Shown piece by piece: positions 23,994 through 35,727 of a stretch of 64,000 nt of DNA. Source of the stretch: Rehmannia glutinosa (lineage: Eukaryota > Streptophyta > Magnoliopsida > Lamiales > Orobanchaceae); the NCBI GenBank assembly GCA_016081115.2, contig JABTTQ020002549.1:248001-312000 (forward strand). Direction: 5' to 3'. Within the stretch, counting starts at the first letter, position 1, and every line of letters starts with the position of its first letter. Made by a program: the position numbers and the translations under genes. The notes under the pieces are model-generated. The model was not told where the DNA came from. It was given only the letters and a program-made list of their open reading frames with translations, and searched no databases.

Positions 23994-26900
23994 ATGGCAT
24001 CGACTTATGATTTTGTCAAGCTAGGAAAGCAAATCCACACCGGTCTCTTGTGGATTTCGAGGGTATGGTGAAACAGGATCCGATGACACCCTCATAAAGA
24101 AAAATGAAAAGCTCAAACGTCCTTTGAAACCATTTTCGATGATGGAGTTCTCGATGACCTATGTGGAAGAGGTCGCACGCTTTACGTGAACGCCGAGATT
24201 CATGATGAGGGGATCAAATCCTCTATTCACGGGAAGGATTTCATCATCTCGCCAAGGATTTGGCGTAACACCGCCACTACCGGCGGAAGGAGCACCGTAA
24301 ATCAATGAAGTAGACGTGGACTTGGCCGCCGCTTGGAAGGAAGTAGCCAAGACCGACTATCGAAAAAAGATAGTCTACACACACCAACAAGAGGTCTTGA
24401 AGGAGGACTATCACAAATGTTGGACATAGTTGCGAAATGCATAGACATCAAATTTGGCGACTTTGACCAATCGTTTAAAGCAAAACCGATCGTAATGGCT
24501 GCGATCATTGAAGAAAAGCAAGTAAAATGTAGGGAACAAATCCTTCAAGAAGAATGGTGCATTTGGAGGATCCTGGGATATGGTCAGTGATCGGCCGGTT
24601 GATGGAGGTCAAAGGAGTCCCTCTTAGACATGGAAAGACGTTCCATGTAAACAAGAGGATGTTCGAGATCAAACCTCTGGCGCACGAGAAGAGAGCCTAC
24701 GCCAAGAGAGCGATACAAGTGAGGGGGAATCGGTGACCTCAAGATACGATTGTCTCCTCTCCACCAAAGAAGAAGGCTGCCTGCGCTCGCACTGCTAAGA
24801 GAATCGATGCCCCTACAAAGAAAGAAAAACAAATCGCTCCCGCCCTCGCAATGAGTCACCGCCCGCTTCATTACAGTGTGTCTCCCCGCTCAAAGAAGAG
24901 CCGAGAAGGAATCTCAAATACCTTCTCTAGTCGTCAAAAAGAGGAGAATCGATAAGCCAAGATGGCTACTCGTGGGGGAAGAAAACACAAAGATCTCGCC
25001 CCGCCGCACAGACTCGGAAGACACTCTCTCCAAACTAAGAGACGAAGAAGAATCATCAAGCGATCCGAGCTTGAGAAACCGGCCGAGTCAACCACTCTCG
25101 GTGACACAGATATCGGAGATCGGCTGGAGAAGTAGAGTCTCCGGATATTATTGATGAAATGACTAAGTCTGTCAAGGCGATCAGCAGAGGCAAATCAAGA
25201 CCTGGGTTGTAGTTCGAACAGTGAGACACACAAGAAGTAGTGAGAAAGCACACTCGCTTTGTTGTGAGGATCATATCCCCTCTTGCAACAGATGCATCTG
25301 TTGTGTGTGGAACACGAGCTTGCTATCATCTATCCCTCGAAAATGAGGGACAAAGAAGAAGTTTGAAAGATATGATGATGTGATGATCTTGTCCCCACTT
25401 TATCTAGACATCCAAAATCGTGTGCGAGAGTGGAGGAAGTGGAAATTGAGTCTATCCAGGGAATAGTTCCAATGGCCGAGTTTATCGAAGAAGAAGAGGA
25501 ACTAATGAACTTTCTTGGAGTGACCACTGTGGTCCAAGCATTGGATGAAGAAAATCGCACATATATCTTGCAGATCTTCAAGGACAAGGAGAAGGAGAGA
25601 GAGCAGAGGAAGGCGAGGCATGTGAGAAGGCCAACATCTCGCCCTATCACCGGCACCATAGAACACACACATCATCTCCTCGACGTCTTATCGATAGTGA
25701 TGAGGATCGGACCCTACCGCCAGAAGAGTTGCACACGCAGCAAGCAATGCACGAATCCGCATTCTTCATGAGCAAAGAATGATGGAGGGACCAGGAGAGT
25801 CCTCCAAAACACGGTGGAGATAGACCCAATGGGAGTGGTGCAAAGATATTGCCCACGATTGTTGCCGCCACCACTTCCCCAACTCACTCGGAAGAAGGAA
25901 TTAAGGAAGGGCGGCGATGAAACGGGTTAGTGGGGACCCCAAATCGAGCCAACCCCTAATGAAGGTGTCTTACCACCGCCCCAACGGTGAACACTCGCAG
26001 AAAACAGCGGGAGTTTGGAGACGAGTGACCCCATTCCAAGTCACTCAAATTTTGGTGCGCCCGAGGGGAAACTCCCTCCACCGCAGCTAGAAGGCGAGGA
26101 TGCTGCAGATGACTCCACAACGAATCTAGTAGGCGAAGTGGAGAAGGAACAAACACAAAGTACACAGCAAGTTGTCATCAACGAATCTCGACGAGTTGAG
26201 ACTGTCTCGGGTGAGGTGCAACAATCGCTCAAGGCTAATGACGTTGTTGATGCGGTCGAGGCACGGAAGGAACAACCCGGGAGTTAACACTGCAGGCGAT
26301 GAAAGTGCAATCCATGGGGTTGAGACTCCAATGGATGCCACCGCAGAAGACCCTAAGCAGATGACACCGTCGAAAAGGGATGTCCATGCCTCGCCGCATT
26401 GAGACGCATGAGGTAATGAAGGCCAACGGAGGTTGAGACTTCCGGGGTAAAGAAGTCAAGAAGTAGAGAACATCCCTCCCGCTATCATTGATCCATCTCG
26501 AAAAGGAGATAAGCGCACTTCACGATTCCCAGGATAATCGATGTAACCTTTCGGGATCGGAAGAAGACGATGAAGCCGAGTCATCCCCGTGATCGATCCA
26601 AAAGACTCACGGTGAGGATGTTCCAACCACGAGCAAGTCGACCTCAAGACTACTCGTCAAACTTTCAATTTTGATGATGAGCCACCCATGGAAATCTCAT
26701 CATCGTCCGATGACACTCCGAGCAAGGCCGAGGACGACCAACTCAATTGGAGAAACCAATTTGAGACCGACGAAGCTGTTGAGACAATTTGAGGCTCAAA
26801 GTCGGGTCAAATTCACAACAAACCCCGGTGAAACAGAGTCCACTCGCGCAGGCTCCCAAGCTGCGCGCAGTTCGACTCCACAAGGAACTTCACGCGCACC

Positions 26901-28610
26901 ACTCATCATTGAACAAACCTAGTTGCCCGTGATGATTCCTTTGTAGAATCATTTCCTTTCTCCGGAGGTACCCGACCTCTCGAAGAGTCAAAAAGAGATA
27001 TCGCGTGCTTCCACGGACGGATCCTGTCATTCCATCAAATACCATCGTTCGGTGACTATGATTTTGACGTTTGGCCATCACCGCAACAGAGGGAACATTT
27101 GAAGTTCGGGAGGTGTTCAAAGCATCATTTGCGGAAATTGAAGCGGATGGAGAGGCAAGGGCCTCGATGGACATGAGTCTGGATAACATATATGCCAACC
27201 TTACCGCGACTTGAGAGGCATAATAGTGAGAATCTGGGAGTGGTGGCAATAGCGAGCAAACAATGCCCGTGGAACAAGCTAGATATTTTAGAACATTGTT
27301 CAACAAGTCTTTGTTTGGTTTGGCGGAGAACGCCGATGCAAAGACGCATTGAGAGAACACATTGAGCACATGCATAAATCTCACACCGCCGAGATAAAGG
27401 CTGCTGCGTGAGCAAAATAAGAATGAGCTCCTGCGTATGGAAGAAAACATGGATAGAAAATTCAGCCTTTCTTATGGGTGAGATGAAGTTGCTTAAAGTC
27501 TGAATCCAACGCTACTCGTTCGAAGTTTCGTGCAAAGATACTCCTGAGAGACTCGAAGCGAACTCCGGATATCGCCGGACTCGACTTCCGCTTGCAAGTA
27601 TGTTTCAGGGTTCTCTCTCCTTTTATGATGCCAAAAAGGGGAAGAGGAATACCTTTAAAGCATGAAGAGATCCGGCGTTGAGAAGGAGGGAGCAATGTGA
27701 AGGGAAAGACAAGCGAGGAAGTATCAAAACAAAAGAAAGAAAAGTCTGTTGAGGGGGAAGGATCGAGAAATGTAACCTTAATGATCGCACAAACCCCCAA
27801 CAAGGTCTTGTCTGGTGATATTATCGCAAAGAAACTCCCAGTGACTCGCCACTCCAACACTCTATTGTATCTATGGTGAAAAGAGAAAGACAGTTGAAAC
27901 GGGATGGAGGAAGTGGAAGGAATGATGAATGCCCAAGTTATGGACATCTTGAAACAACATGGAGACATTCCAAAGAGACAGAGACACTTATGCCATCTCG
28001 GATGTCGGGACCGAGCCAAGATCGATTGATGAATTTAAAACGCCGCATCTGAAGGATACTTTGCAAACATGTCCATGGCTCAAGCCGGGACTTGTACGGG
28101 AAAAGGGTCTCACGATATGTGAAGAAGATGACAGGCGGAGACTACGGCAGTCTACTCTGCTGGTCACTCCGCCTGGTCACTCCTACTGGGAAGAAGAAGA
28201 CCGTCAAAGACAATACACGCACTGAGAGGAAGAGGTAGAGGAAGAAGCGAGTGGTGGAGGAAGAGGTTTGAGACCTCCAGGCCTCGCCCAAAAACATTGA
28301 GTACATAGATCCGAGGTAAGAAAGGAGGGATCTCTTGGGTGGTCTTGACCAAGTAGCCAATCTGCAAGTGGCTAAAAACAATCTTGAGTATGTGAAAAGA
28401 ATTGAAGAAGAAAATAAAAGACAAACTCAGCTATCGGAGGAGAGACAAGAGAGATTAAGAAGAGATGAAGTCGCCGAAAGGCATATGAAAAGAAGAAGGC
28501 GGTGAAGATGAGAAAAAGAGAAGAAGACCGGAAGATGACGTAACTAAAGAAGATGAAAGAAGGAGGCGTGAAGGAGATGAAGTGTTGTTGTCCACCCCTT
28601 CATGTATTTT
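23994..28610 (+). pseudogene. ORF3 of element A (long ORF downstream of pol, broken)
   Basis: Starts at ATG 23,994 (MASTYDFVKLGKQIHTG) after A resumes at 23,831. It spans about 4.6 kb. N-terminal part: pieces such as VEEVARFYVNAEIHD, then WKEVAKTDYRKKIVYTHQQE and CIDIKFGDFDQSFKAKPIVM (24,330-24,520). A basic stretch (KRMFEIKPLAHEKRAYAKRA) follows near 24,660. The middle is acidic and Ser/Pro-rich. Near the end is a coiled coil (EEENKRQTQLSEERQERLRR, 28,400-28,460). Its last part is duplicated at 31,425-32,150. Function unknown; it occupies the env-like position of SIRE elements without evident membrane features. Confidence 0.6.
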
Positions 28611-28838
28611 ACTATGTAAATACATACTATGTAAGTCTTCGTAATAAATCAGTAAATTCTCTATATTTTGCGTAGACATAAATGTTTGCTTTGATACACC
28701 TTGTAAATAGTTGTGTAATGAACAAGAATGTTATGATCAATAAAAGGATTGATTCTACACATACATTCTCCGTGAATGCACTATCTCGTATGTATCTTTG
28801 CTATTTACATTTTGAATGTTTTAAGTTTTGGCAACATC

Positions 28839-28852
28839 AAAAAGGGGGAAAT
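28839..28852 (+). other. Polypurine tract of element A
   Basis: AAAAAGGGGGAAAT directly before the 3' LTR at 28,853. The same tract occurs before the duplicated LTR start at 32,376. Confidence 0.9.
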
Positions 28853-30411
28853 TGTTGGGAAATTTATTGTTTAGATTTTGATGAATGACATGTAAGACTT
28901 AGAATAGGAAGTTGGCACCCCGTTTTGTTGTAAAGCGCATTGTAATAAACAGGGGGCTGGTCAAGCCGAGTTAAGTCACCGTGCCTAAACATGCAAGAAG
29001 ACAATCGGAGACTAGTAGGAAGACTCATTGCGAGACAATGAGTTTGGCAAAAGAAGAGAAGACGGGAACTCGATCAAGGTGCAGGTGAGATCGTTGAGTA
29101 AAGCATCAGTCAAGTCAACTCAAGATAGCCAAGTCTCTAGTTGAAGTGATAGAAGAGTCATCTAATGATTGGAAGTCGACTCTAAGTCACCGGGGAAAGT
29201 AAGGAAATGCGATCAAGTCGAGATAATCTGAAAGAGATCCGTTACGTAAATCAAGAGAATTACTTAAACAAGTAATATCTCCATGCTACCTTTCTCGGAG
29301 TGCTCGGTCGAGAAGCGTGCAAGGGAATAAACCAATGGAAAGCACTACACCGTGTTAGAGCTTTGAAAAGTCAAGAATAATTCATACGAGGAAGTGGCAA
29401 TTCCAAGGATCGCAACAAGACAAGCCAATGACCACAAGTGACTTTCAAAAATAAGCCTATCTCTTCAACGGGCAAAATTTTGAAAGATCACTATAAAAGG
29501 GTGAGGAATGACTCGAGAAAGAGACCTTGATTACGAACCACAAACATTCAAGCTAACATCTCAACTGTAATCAACATATTCTCAAAATCATTCAAGGTTA
29601 ATCCTCAAGCCTACACTACGAAGAAAATCAATCCAACACTCACATGTGAAGGAAATATAGCTTCAATCGGTTGAAGAGGAAACTTTAGAAGAAAAGGGGT
29701 CTACATTCCACGAAGGATTGTAGGAAGGTTCAAGGTAGAACCGTCTCGAGTTTTTCGAGGGCTTCGTGATCAAATCCAAAGAGCTTGAGCAAGTGAGCTG
29801 TAGTAGCAAGGCAATTGCCTGTGAAGAAGCCGAGTCGGACGAGAAGCCTTGGTGAGTGACCAAGGCATCTCGGATCGAGTCCCAAATGATCAAGTCGGTT
29901 GTGTGATCAAGACTTTATCACGGACTATTACCACTATGTATCTTGATCAATACTTAGTGGATTCCTCCGAAGTTGGAGAAGAGAGGATTAGAAGAATTAC
30001 CCCATCTTGAACCTCTATAAAAACTTATCGTGTCATTTACATTTTAGCACTTTAATTCTGCATCTTATTTGTTTAATTCTCTTGACATATTTGCTATCCA
30101 CTTGATAATCTCTAAGTACTAAAACTAAGTATTAAATCATAACTAAACCAAACTTAAGTGTGTTAAGTCTTCCAATAAAAACAAACTACGAGTTGAGCTA
30201 ATTCAAGATATTACCGGTGAGTTATTCTATCAACAGCTCGATCCAGTCGTTGAGTGACTAACTCTCTTGATTAACTAAATTGGTGTCCAACAAGGACACG
30301 GTACATGACAATATCAATCGTGAACTTTAAAAAGGACCAAAAGTGAAAAGTTGGTAAGGTTTATTCAACCCCCCTTCTAAACCTTACACTCACACCCCCT
30401 TGGGACCTACA
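28853..30411 (+). repeat. 3' LTR of element A
   Basis: 1559 bp, TGTTGGGAAAT to GGGACCTACA, uninterrupted. It serves as the reference for recognising the solo LTR in the 5' copy and the deletion in the duplicated copy. It is followed by the CCAGT flank at 30,412-30,416. Confidence 0.93.
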
Positions 30412-30416
30412 CCAGT
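30412..30416. repeat. Right target-site duplication of element A (CCAGT)
   Basis: Identical to 955-959. The gypsy coding frame that stopped at VFAWSAS continues directly after it. Confidence 0.9.
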
Positions 30417-30747
30417 GATTTGGTAGGAATAGACCCAAGTATAGCCGAGCACGATTGAATGTGAATCCCTCATATAAACCAAGAATGCAAAAGAAGAGAA
30501 ATTTTGGTCCAAAAAAAGTCGCGATTATCAAGCCGAGGTGCAAAAGTTAAATGCGGGGCATATCAAGGAGATCCAGTTCCCAAAATGGTTATTGAATACG
30601 TTTTGGTCCTAAAAACTCTAGATGATTGGAGGATATGCATCGATTTTGGGATTTGAACAAATCTGTCCAGAAGGATTATTATCCGCTCGAGGATAGAACA
30701 ACTAGTTGATTCAATGTAGGGATGTGAGTTGCTCAACATGAAGGATG
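30417..30747 (+). pseudogene. Ty3/gypsy (Tat-like) RT start, right part
   Basis: Continuation of the 1-954 reading: LVGIDPSIAEH, LNVNPSYKPRMQKKRNFGP, then AEVQKLNAGHIKEIQFPKWL, which is the start of a Tat-type RT region. Bases 30,600-30,747 give DDWRICIDF-like pieces in shifted frames and LLNMKDAS, which corresponds to the conserved RT motif before the first catalytic block. After about 30,747 the gypsy homology stops, so RT catalytic residues, RNase H and integrase are absent. Confidence 0.75.
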
Positions 30748-31424
30748 CCTCACATCATGCAGCTCACTCGAGTTATTAAATCCAAGTTGCGGTATCTAAC
30801 TTCAGTCAAGTCCCATCCACATGTAAAGACCCGACCGCAACACACAAATAGGGTTAACGTGTCCCGAGGATGATCTTGGGAAGCCCATTCGATGTTTAAG
30901 TCAGCAAATGTAGGAGAATAATCCAAAACACATGAAGTAATTAGCAATTAGTTAAAGTGTGCTTAATTAAAAATAATGAAGAAAAGGTTATTCATAGTTC
31001 GTAAATCAAGTAAAAGAAAACCAATGTGTAATATTGATTGAAGGAGTTGTATGTATTCCTAGAGATATTACGGCATAAATCTTTTGAATTAGGATCAAAT
31101 CTAATATGAGAATTCATAAATTGATAATGCAATATTAGGGATTTTAACTATAAAGAGGTTTTCACTTAATTAATTTGAATTGTCATCAATCGCAAAGCAA
31201 AATGGTGTTGACAAAATATTTTAGTACGAGTTTGAACCAAGTAAAATATTTTTCGAGGCGTGCAAGAGTGGCATTGTCCTAAAAAATTTATTTTCATAAT
31301 CCCCCAGGATTCAACGGAACAAAAATAAACGAACAAAATTTTAATATGTAACCCAGTAAATATGAAGGAAATAAGTAAGAGGTAGGAAGATTAGTTCGGA
31401 GTTTCGTTCTCACAAGACTTGAAA
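30748..31424. repeat. LTR-like non-coding repeat after the gypsy fragment, first copy
   Basis: No coding. A possible LTR start TGTAAAGACCCGACC lies at about 30,826. Bases 31,048-31,180 resemble bases 33,589-33,720 of the Athila-like LTR, so this is probably part of another gypsy LTR. Its boundaries are unresolved. It is repeated at 40,801-41,468 and is cut at 31,424 by the tandem-duplication junction. Confidence 0.4.
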
Positions 31425-32464
31425 CATGGATGGAGGAAGTGGAAGGAAGGATGAATGCCCAAGTTATGGACATCTTGAAACAACATGGAGACATTCCGGT
31501 GAGACAGAGACACTTATGCCATCTCGGATGTCGGGACCGAGCCAAGATCAGTTGATGAATTTAAAACGCCGCATCCGAAGGATACTTTGCAAACATGTCC
31601 ATGGCTCAAGCACGGGACTTGTACGGGAAAAGGGTCTCACGATATGTGAAGAAGATGACAGGCGGCGGACTCATCGATCCTCTGCTTTGGTCACTCTGGT
31701 CACTCATTTGGGAAGAAGAAGACCCCGAGTACATTACACGCCCGCAGGAGGAAGAGGTAGAGGAAGAAGCGTGGTGGAGGAAGAGGTTTGGACCAGGCCT
31801 CCGCCCAAAAACATTGAGTACATAGATCCAGGCAAGAAAGGAGGGATCTCTTGGGCCGGTCTTGACCAAGTAGCCAATCGCAAGTAGCTAAAAACAATGC
31901 CGAGTATGTGAAAAGAATTGAAGAAGAAAATAAAAGACAAACTCAGCTATGGGAGGAGAGACAAGAGAGATTAAGAAGAGATGAAGTCGTAGAAAGGCAT
32001 ATGAAAAGAAGAAGAAGGCGGTCAAGATGAGAAAAAGATAAGAAGACCGAGAAGATGACATGAGAACTAAAGAAGATGAAAGAAGGAGGAGCGAAGGAGA
32101 TGAAGTGTTGTTGTCCACCCCTTCATGTATTTTACTATGTAAATACATACTATGTAAGTCTTCCGTAATAAATCAAATTCTCTATATTTTGCGTAGACAT
32201 AAATGTTTGCTTTGATACACCTTGTAAATAGTTGTGTAATGAGAACAAGAATGTTATGATCAATAAAAGGATTGATTCTACTCATACATTCTCCGTGAAT
32301 GCACTATCTCGTATGTATCTTTGCTATTTACATTTTGAATGTTTTAAGTTTTGGCAACATCAAAAAGGGGGAAATTGTTGGGAAATTTATTGTTTAGATT
32401 TTGATGAATGACATGTAAGACTTAGAATAGGAAGTTGGCACCCCATTTTTGTTGTAAACTGCAT
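31425..32464 (+). repeat. Duplicated end of element A: ORF3 tail, polypurine tract and first 89 bp of LTR
   Basis: Near-identical to 27,900-28,940. It contains the ORF3 C-terminal part including the coiled coil, the polypurine tract, and the LTR start at 32,376. The left junction (31,424) joins LTR-like DNA directly to ORF3, with TTGAA shared by both parents. The right end at 32,464 is the Athila-like element. This is the second unit of a tandem duplication, not an independent insertion. Confidence 0.85.
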
Positions 32465-34142
32465 TGATAAGAGTCTTTTTATGCATGTTTTATGTGTATA
32501 TTTGAGTAGAATTCGAGTTATTTTATTGTTAGTTTTGTAAATATTTGATTGTACATTGTTCATATTACTCCGAGGTGCTTTTATTGATGTAGATTGACCA
32601 TTCGGGGCTAATTTTGGTGAATTTCGGACCATGGATTCATGTCAAAACATACCGGGATTTTAAGGATGCAAAAACGCTCGAAATTCCAAGCCAAACGCGC
32701 GTCATTTTGGGCCCTTTTGGTCCAACACGGGCGGGGGTGTCGGCAACACGGCCGTGTTCGCCGGGAGCTAAAACTCGATTTTTTCGCACAAAACAGCCTA
32801 CGACACGGCCTGGCCGTGTTGGGAAGCACGGCCATGTCTCCTCGATTCCTGTGTGATAAAACAAAGACGGCCCGGCCGTTCGGGGCGACACGGGCGTGTT
32901 CGGGCACTTTTCTCGCAACTTTTCCATGCGAAAATTATGGAAAACTCACCTCCAAGCTTTTTGACCACTTTTATACACCTTTAACACCCAATTTTGCTGC
33001 AACATGTCTCCATATTCCCTCAATCATCAATTGAGTACAAGAATTCACCAACCAACAATGAAAATGGAGGCAATTGTTTAACAAAAAGAGAGTACTTATC
33101 AATGTATTGGTTGCCTATAAAAGCCAAGGGTTGAAGTTGGGAGAGGCATGCATTAGATACTCGGGGAAATATTCATTGTATTCATTTCATTAAGTAGAAT
33201 TGGGATCAAGGGGTCTTTGAGGAGAAAGCTTGGGGCAATATTGGAGAAGAAGGCTTGGAGCAACATCATCAACCAAGGAGGAAGTCTTGTATTGGTCTTG
33301 AATAAGAGCTAAGTACACCATGTTCATTTTATTCAAATCATCTTGTGTAGTATACTCTTTTATCAAAGCCATGTGTAGCTAAACTCCTAGTGTTTGAATG
33401 TAATGAACTCTAGAATGGATTTGTGATTAAGGTGTGTATGTTTTTAATAAAATCTTCATATTTTGTGTGATTCACTTATATTATGCTTCGTTCATTCGAA
33501 TTAATATATGCGCAATATTGATTTGAAGTTTATTTTTCATCGGGAAATCGAGAGATTCATGGTGAAATAGAACATATATAAGTGAAAAGAGTTGCATGCA
33601 ATCCTAGATATAGGACGACATAAATCTTCCGGATTAGGGTCAAACCTAATATGGGAATTCACAAATCGTTATAATGTTGTCTTGGGGGTTTTAACTAGAA
33701 AGAGATTTCAGTTAATCAACTTGAGATTAGAAGTTTTTCGCCTTGAGAAAGGGTTTAACTTAAATTGGGAATTTCTACGGTCCACAAGACATGAGATTTT
33801 ATTAAAAGATGTTGGTTTTGCTTAAGGGCTTACGGTTGTATTTTTAACTTGTCAAATCACAAAAACATTCTAGATGGATTTACATTCAAACACATTTCTA
33901 TCTCTTGATTTCTTATTTTACAAATCTTCTTTCATTTTTACAAATTGCATTTTGATAATTTAGATTCTTTATTTTTCTTTTTCATCTAACAAAACTCGAA
34001 AATTGTTAGATTAAATAACAAAAAAGACGGTAATTATAAGTACTTACAATCCTCGTGGGAATGACACTCGGTACTAATAATCTATACTATAAAACGATAG
34101 GTGCACTTGCCTATGGTTTTAAAGGTAGCTTTTGAGCCATCA
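32465..34142 (+). repeat. 5' LTR of element C
   Basis: 1678 bp, TGATAAGAGTC to GAGCCATCA. The end is fixed by the adjacent primer site. It contains a GC-rich block around 32,724-32,905 with ACACGGCCGTGT-type inverted repeats. Confidence 0.93.
32724..32905. repeat. GC-rich palindromic block (ACGGCCGTG-type repeats) in C's 5' LTR
   Basis: Contains ACACGGCCGTGTT, GACACGGCCTGGCCGTGTT, GCACGGCCATG, GACGGCCCGGCCGTT and GACACGGGCGTGTT within 180 bp. All are variants of one inverted-repeat motif. The same block occurs in the 3' LTR at about 38,214-38,395. It recalls the different palindrome set at 2774-2892. Confidence 0.8.
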
Positions 34143-34147
34143 AGTTT

Positions 34148-34165
34148 TGGCGCCGTTGCCGGGGA
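34148..34165 (+). other. Primer-binding site of element C (tRNA-Asp type)
   Basis: TGGCGCCGTTGCCGGGGA, five bases after the LTR end, is the primer site typical of Athila-like elements and complementary to the 3' end of tRNA-Asp. Confidence 0.9.
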
Positions 34166-34293
34166 TTGTAATATTAAGAACGCTTTATTTTTGTTAATTT
34201 AATCATTTTTTTATTTTTTATTTTTTTACCATTATCTTTCTTTTTATCTATCTTTGTAAGTCTTGGTTTATACTTATCCTCTTTGTTTACCGC

Positions 34294-35720
34294 AGTGTAT
34301 GCCTACTCGTCGCCGAATTTGGAAGCGCGACACCGCCGGTAGCAACACAGAGGAAAGTACTAACACAGAACGAAGAGAGGATACTAACGAAAGTAAAGAT
34401 TTCGTCATGGAGGATGAACAAAGAACTATGTATGACTATGCCAAACCATCCATGGACGGCACATCATCTAGCATCGTAAGGCCCGCTGTTGCCGCCAATA
34501 ATTTTGAAATCAAACCGAATGTCATTCAAATGGTGCAACAATTCGTTCAATTCGACGGCCTACCAGCATTTAAGATCCGAATAATCATATCGCAAATTTT
34601 CTCGAAATTTGCGATACATTCAAAATCAATGGGGTCTCGATGATGTCATCCGTTTACGCCTATTCCCATTTACTCTTTGGGGGCGGGCTAAACAATGGCT
34701 AAATACTTTGCCATAGAGAACGATTACAACGTGGAACATCATGGCGAAAAGTTCCTTTTGAAATATTTTCCACGGCCAAAAGCGCACGATTGAGGAATGA
34801 AATCTCTTCATTCACTCAAGAAGATGACGAGACCTTGTACGACACTTGGGAGAGATTCAAAGAATTGTTGCGGAAATGCCCACATCATGGTCTTCATATT
34901 TGGATGCAAGTCCAAACATTTTACAATGGGCTACTCTCGTCAACAAGGCAAATGATTGATGCGGTACGGGGAACTTTGAACAATAAAAGACCAGAAGCGC
35001 GCCCAAGATCGATAGAGGGAATGGCCATGAATGGCTATCAATGGCAATCCGCACGAGGTAAACCTAACGAGCAGTGGGTGTTTATAATGCAGATGCGGTG
35101 GTTACACTAGCTGCACATGTCGAAGCTTTCACCCAAAAGATCGACGATCTAGCGGCTCCTAAACCACCACCACCGCATGTTTTATCTTGTGAAACTTGTG
35201 GAGGATTGCATAATCATCGGGATCGCCCACACACAATACCTCAAGCTGAACAGGCTAATTACGTTGGGAATCAAGGCGAAATTACCCAAGTAATCCTTAC
35301 AAAGAACACATATAATCTTGGGTGGAGACAACATCCTAATTTCGATTGGGAAACCAAGGCCAACCACGACCTAATCCCAATCTTGATCTACACACGTCTC
35401 CGGATTTCACCAAATCAAGGTAAGCCTAACTTGGAAGATCTTATAACAAAGTTTGTGCAATCAACAGATACCCGATTCCGGTGGTGGAAACATCCTTGAG
35501 AAATCAAGAGGCATCTATCCATAATCTGAAAAATCAAATAGGCGATTGCGAAGATGATTTCCGAAAGGCCACAAGGTAGTTTGCCGGGTAATAGAGCCAA
35601 ACCCAAGGGGAGCACGTAAAAAGGCAATCACCATCATTTTTCCACATGAGCATGATTATGCCAATGCCGCCATGCGAGAAATACGTGGAGGATGACATGC
35701 CCAAAGAAAATCTCATGAAA
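34294..35720 (+). pseudogene. Gag of element C (Athila-like, broken)
   Basis: Begins MPTRRRIWKRDTAGSNTEES near 34,300. It continues with NFEIKPNVIQMVQQFVQFDG, the retrotransposon gag start of Athila elements. After a break it gives LRNEISSFTQEDDETLYDTW and ERFKELLRKCPHHGLHIWMQ (34,780-34,920), the core of the gag domain. The linker to protease is Pro- and Gln-rich with CETCGGLHNHRDRP (near 35,190), a degenerate zinc-knuckle-like piece. Frames change near 34,640, 34,780, 35,100 and 35,500. Confidence 0.8.
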
Positions 35721-35727
35721 AAGGAGG

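Larger units (their letters stand above)
960..30411 (+). mobile_element. Element A: SIRE/Maximus-like Ty1/copia retrotransposon, interrupted
   Basis: A copia element on the + strand with 5' LTR (960-4062), initiator-Met tRNA primer site (4065-4076), gag, pol (protease, integrase, RT, RNase H), a long third ORF, a polypurine tract (28,839-28,852) and 3' LTR (28,853-30,411). CCAGT flanks both ends. Without the 1523-bp solo LTR in its 5' LTR and the 13.8-kb element B, it would be about 14.1 kb, close to the size of B. Pol domain order (integrase before RT) is that of copia. The extra ORF after pol and the large size fit the SIRE/Maximus lineage; lineage is inferred from structure, not from a tree. 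Coding regions are riddled with frame breaks. Confidence 0.9.

Noticed and set aside
32608..32927. Overlapping ORFs on both strands in the Athila-like LTR
   Set aside because: They arise from the GC-rich palindromic block, which lacks stop codons in several frames. The same shadows appear in the 3' LTR.
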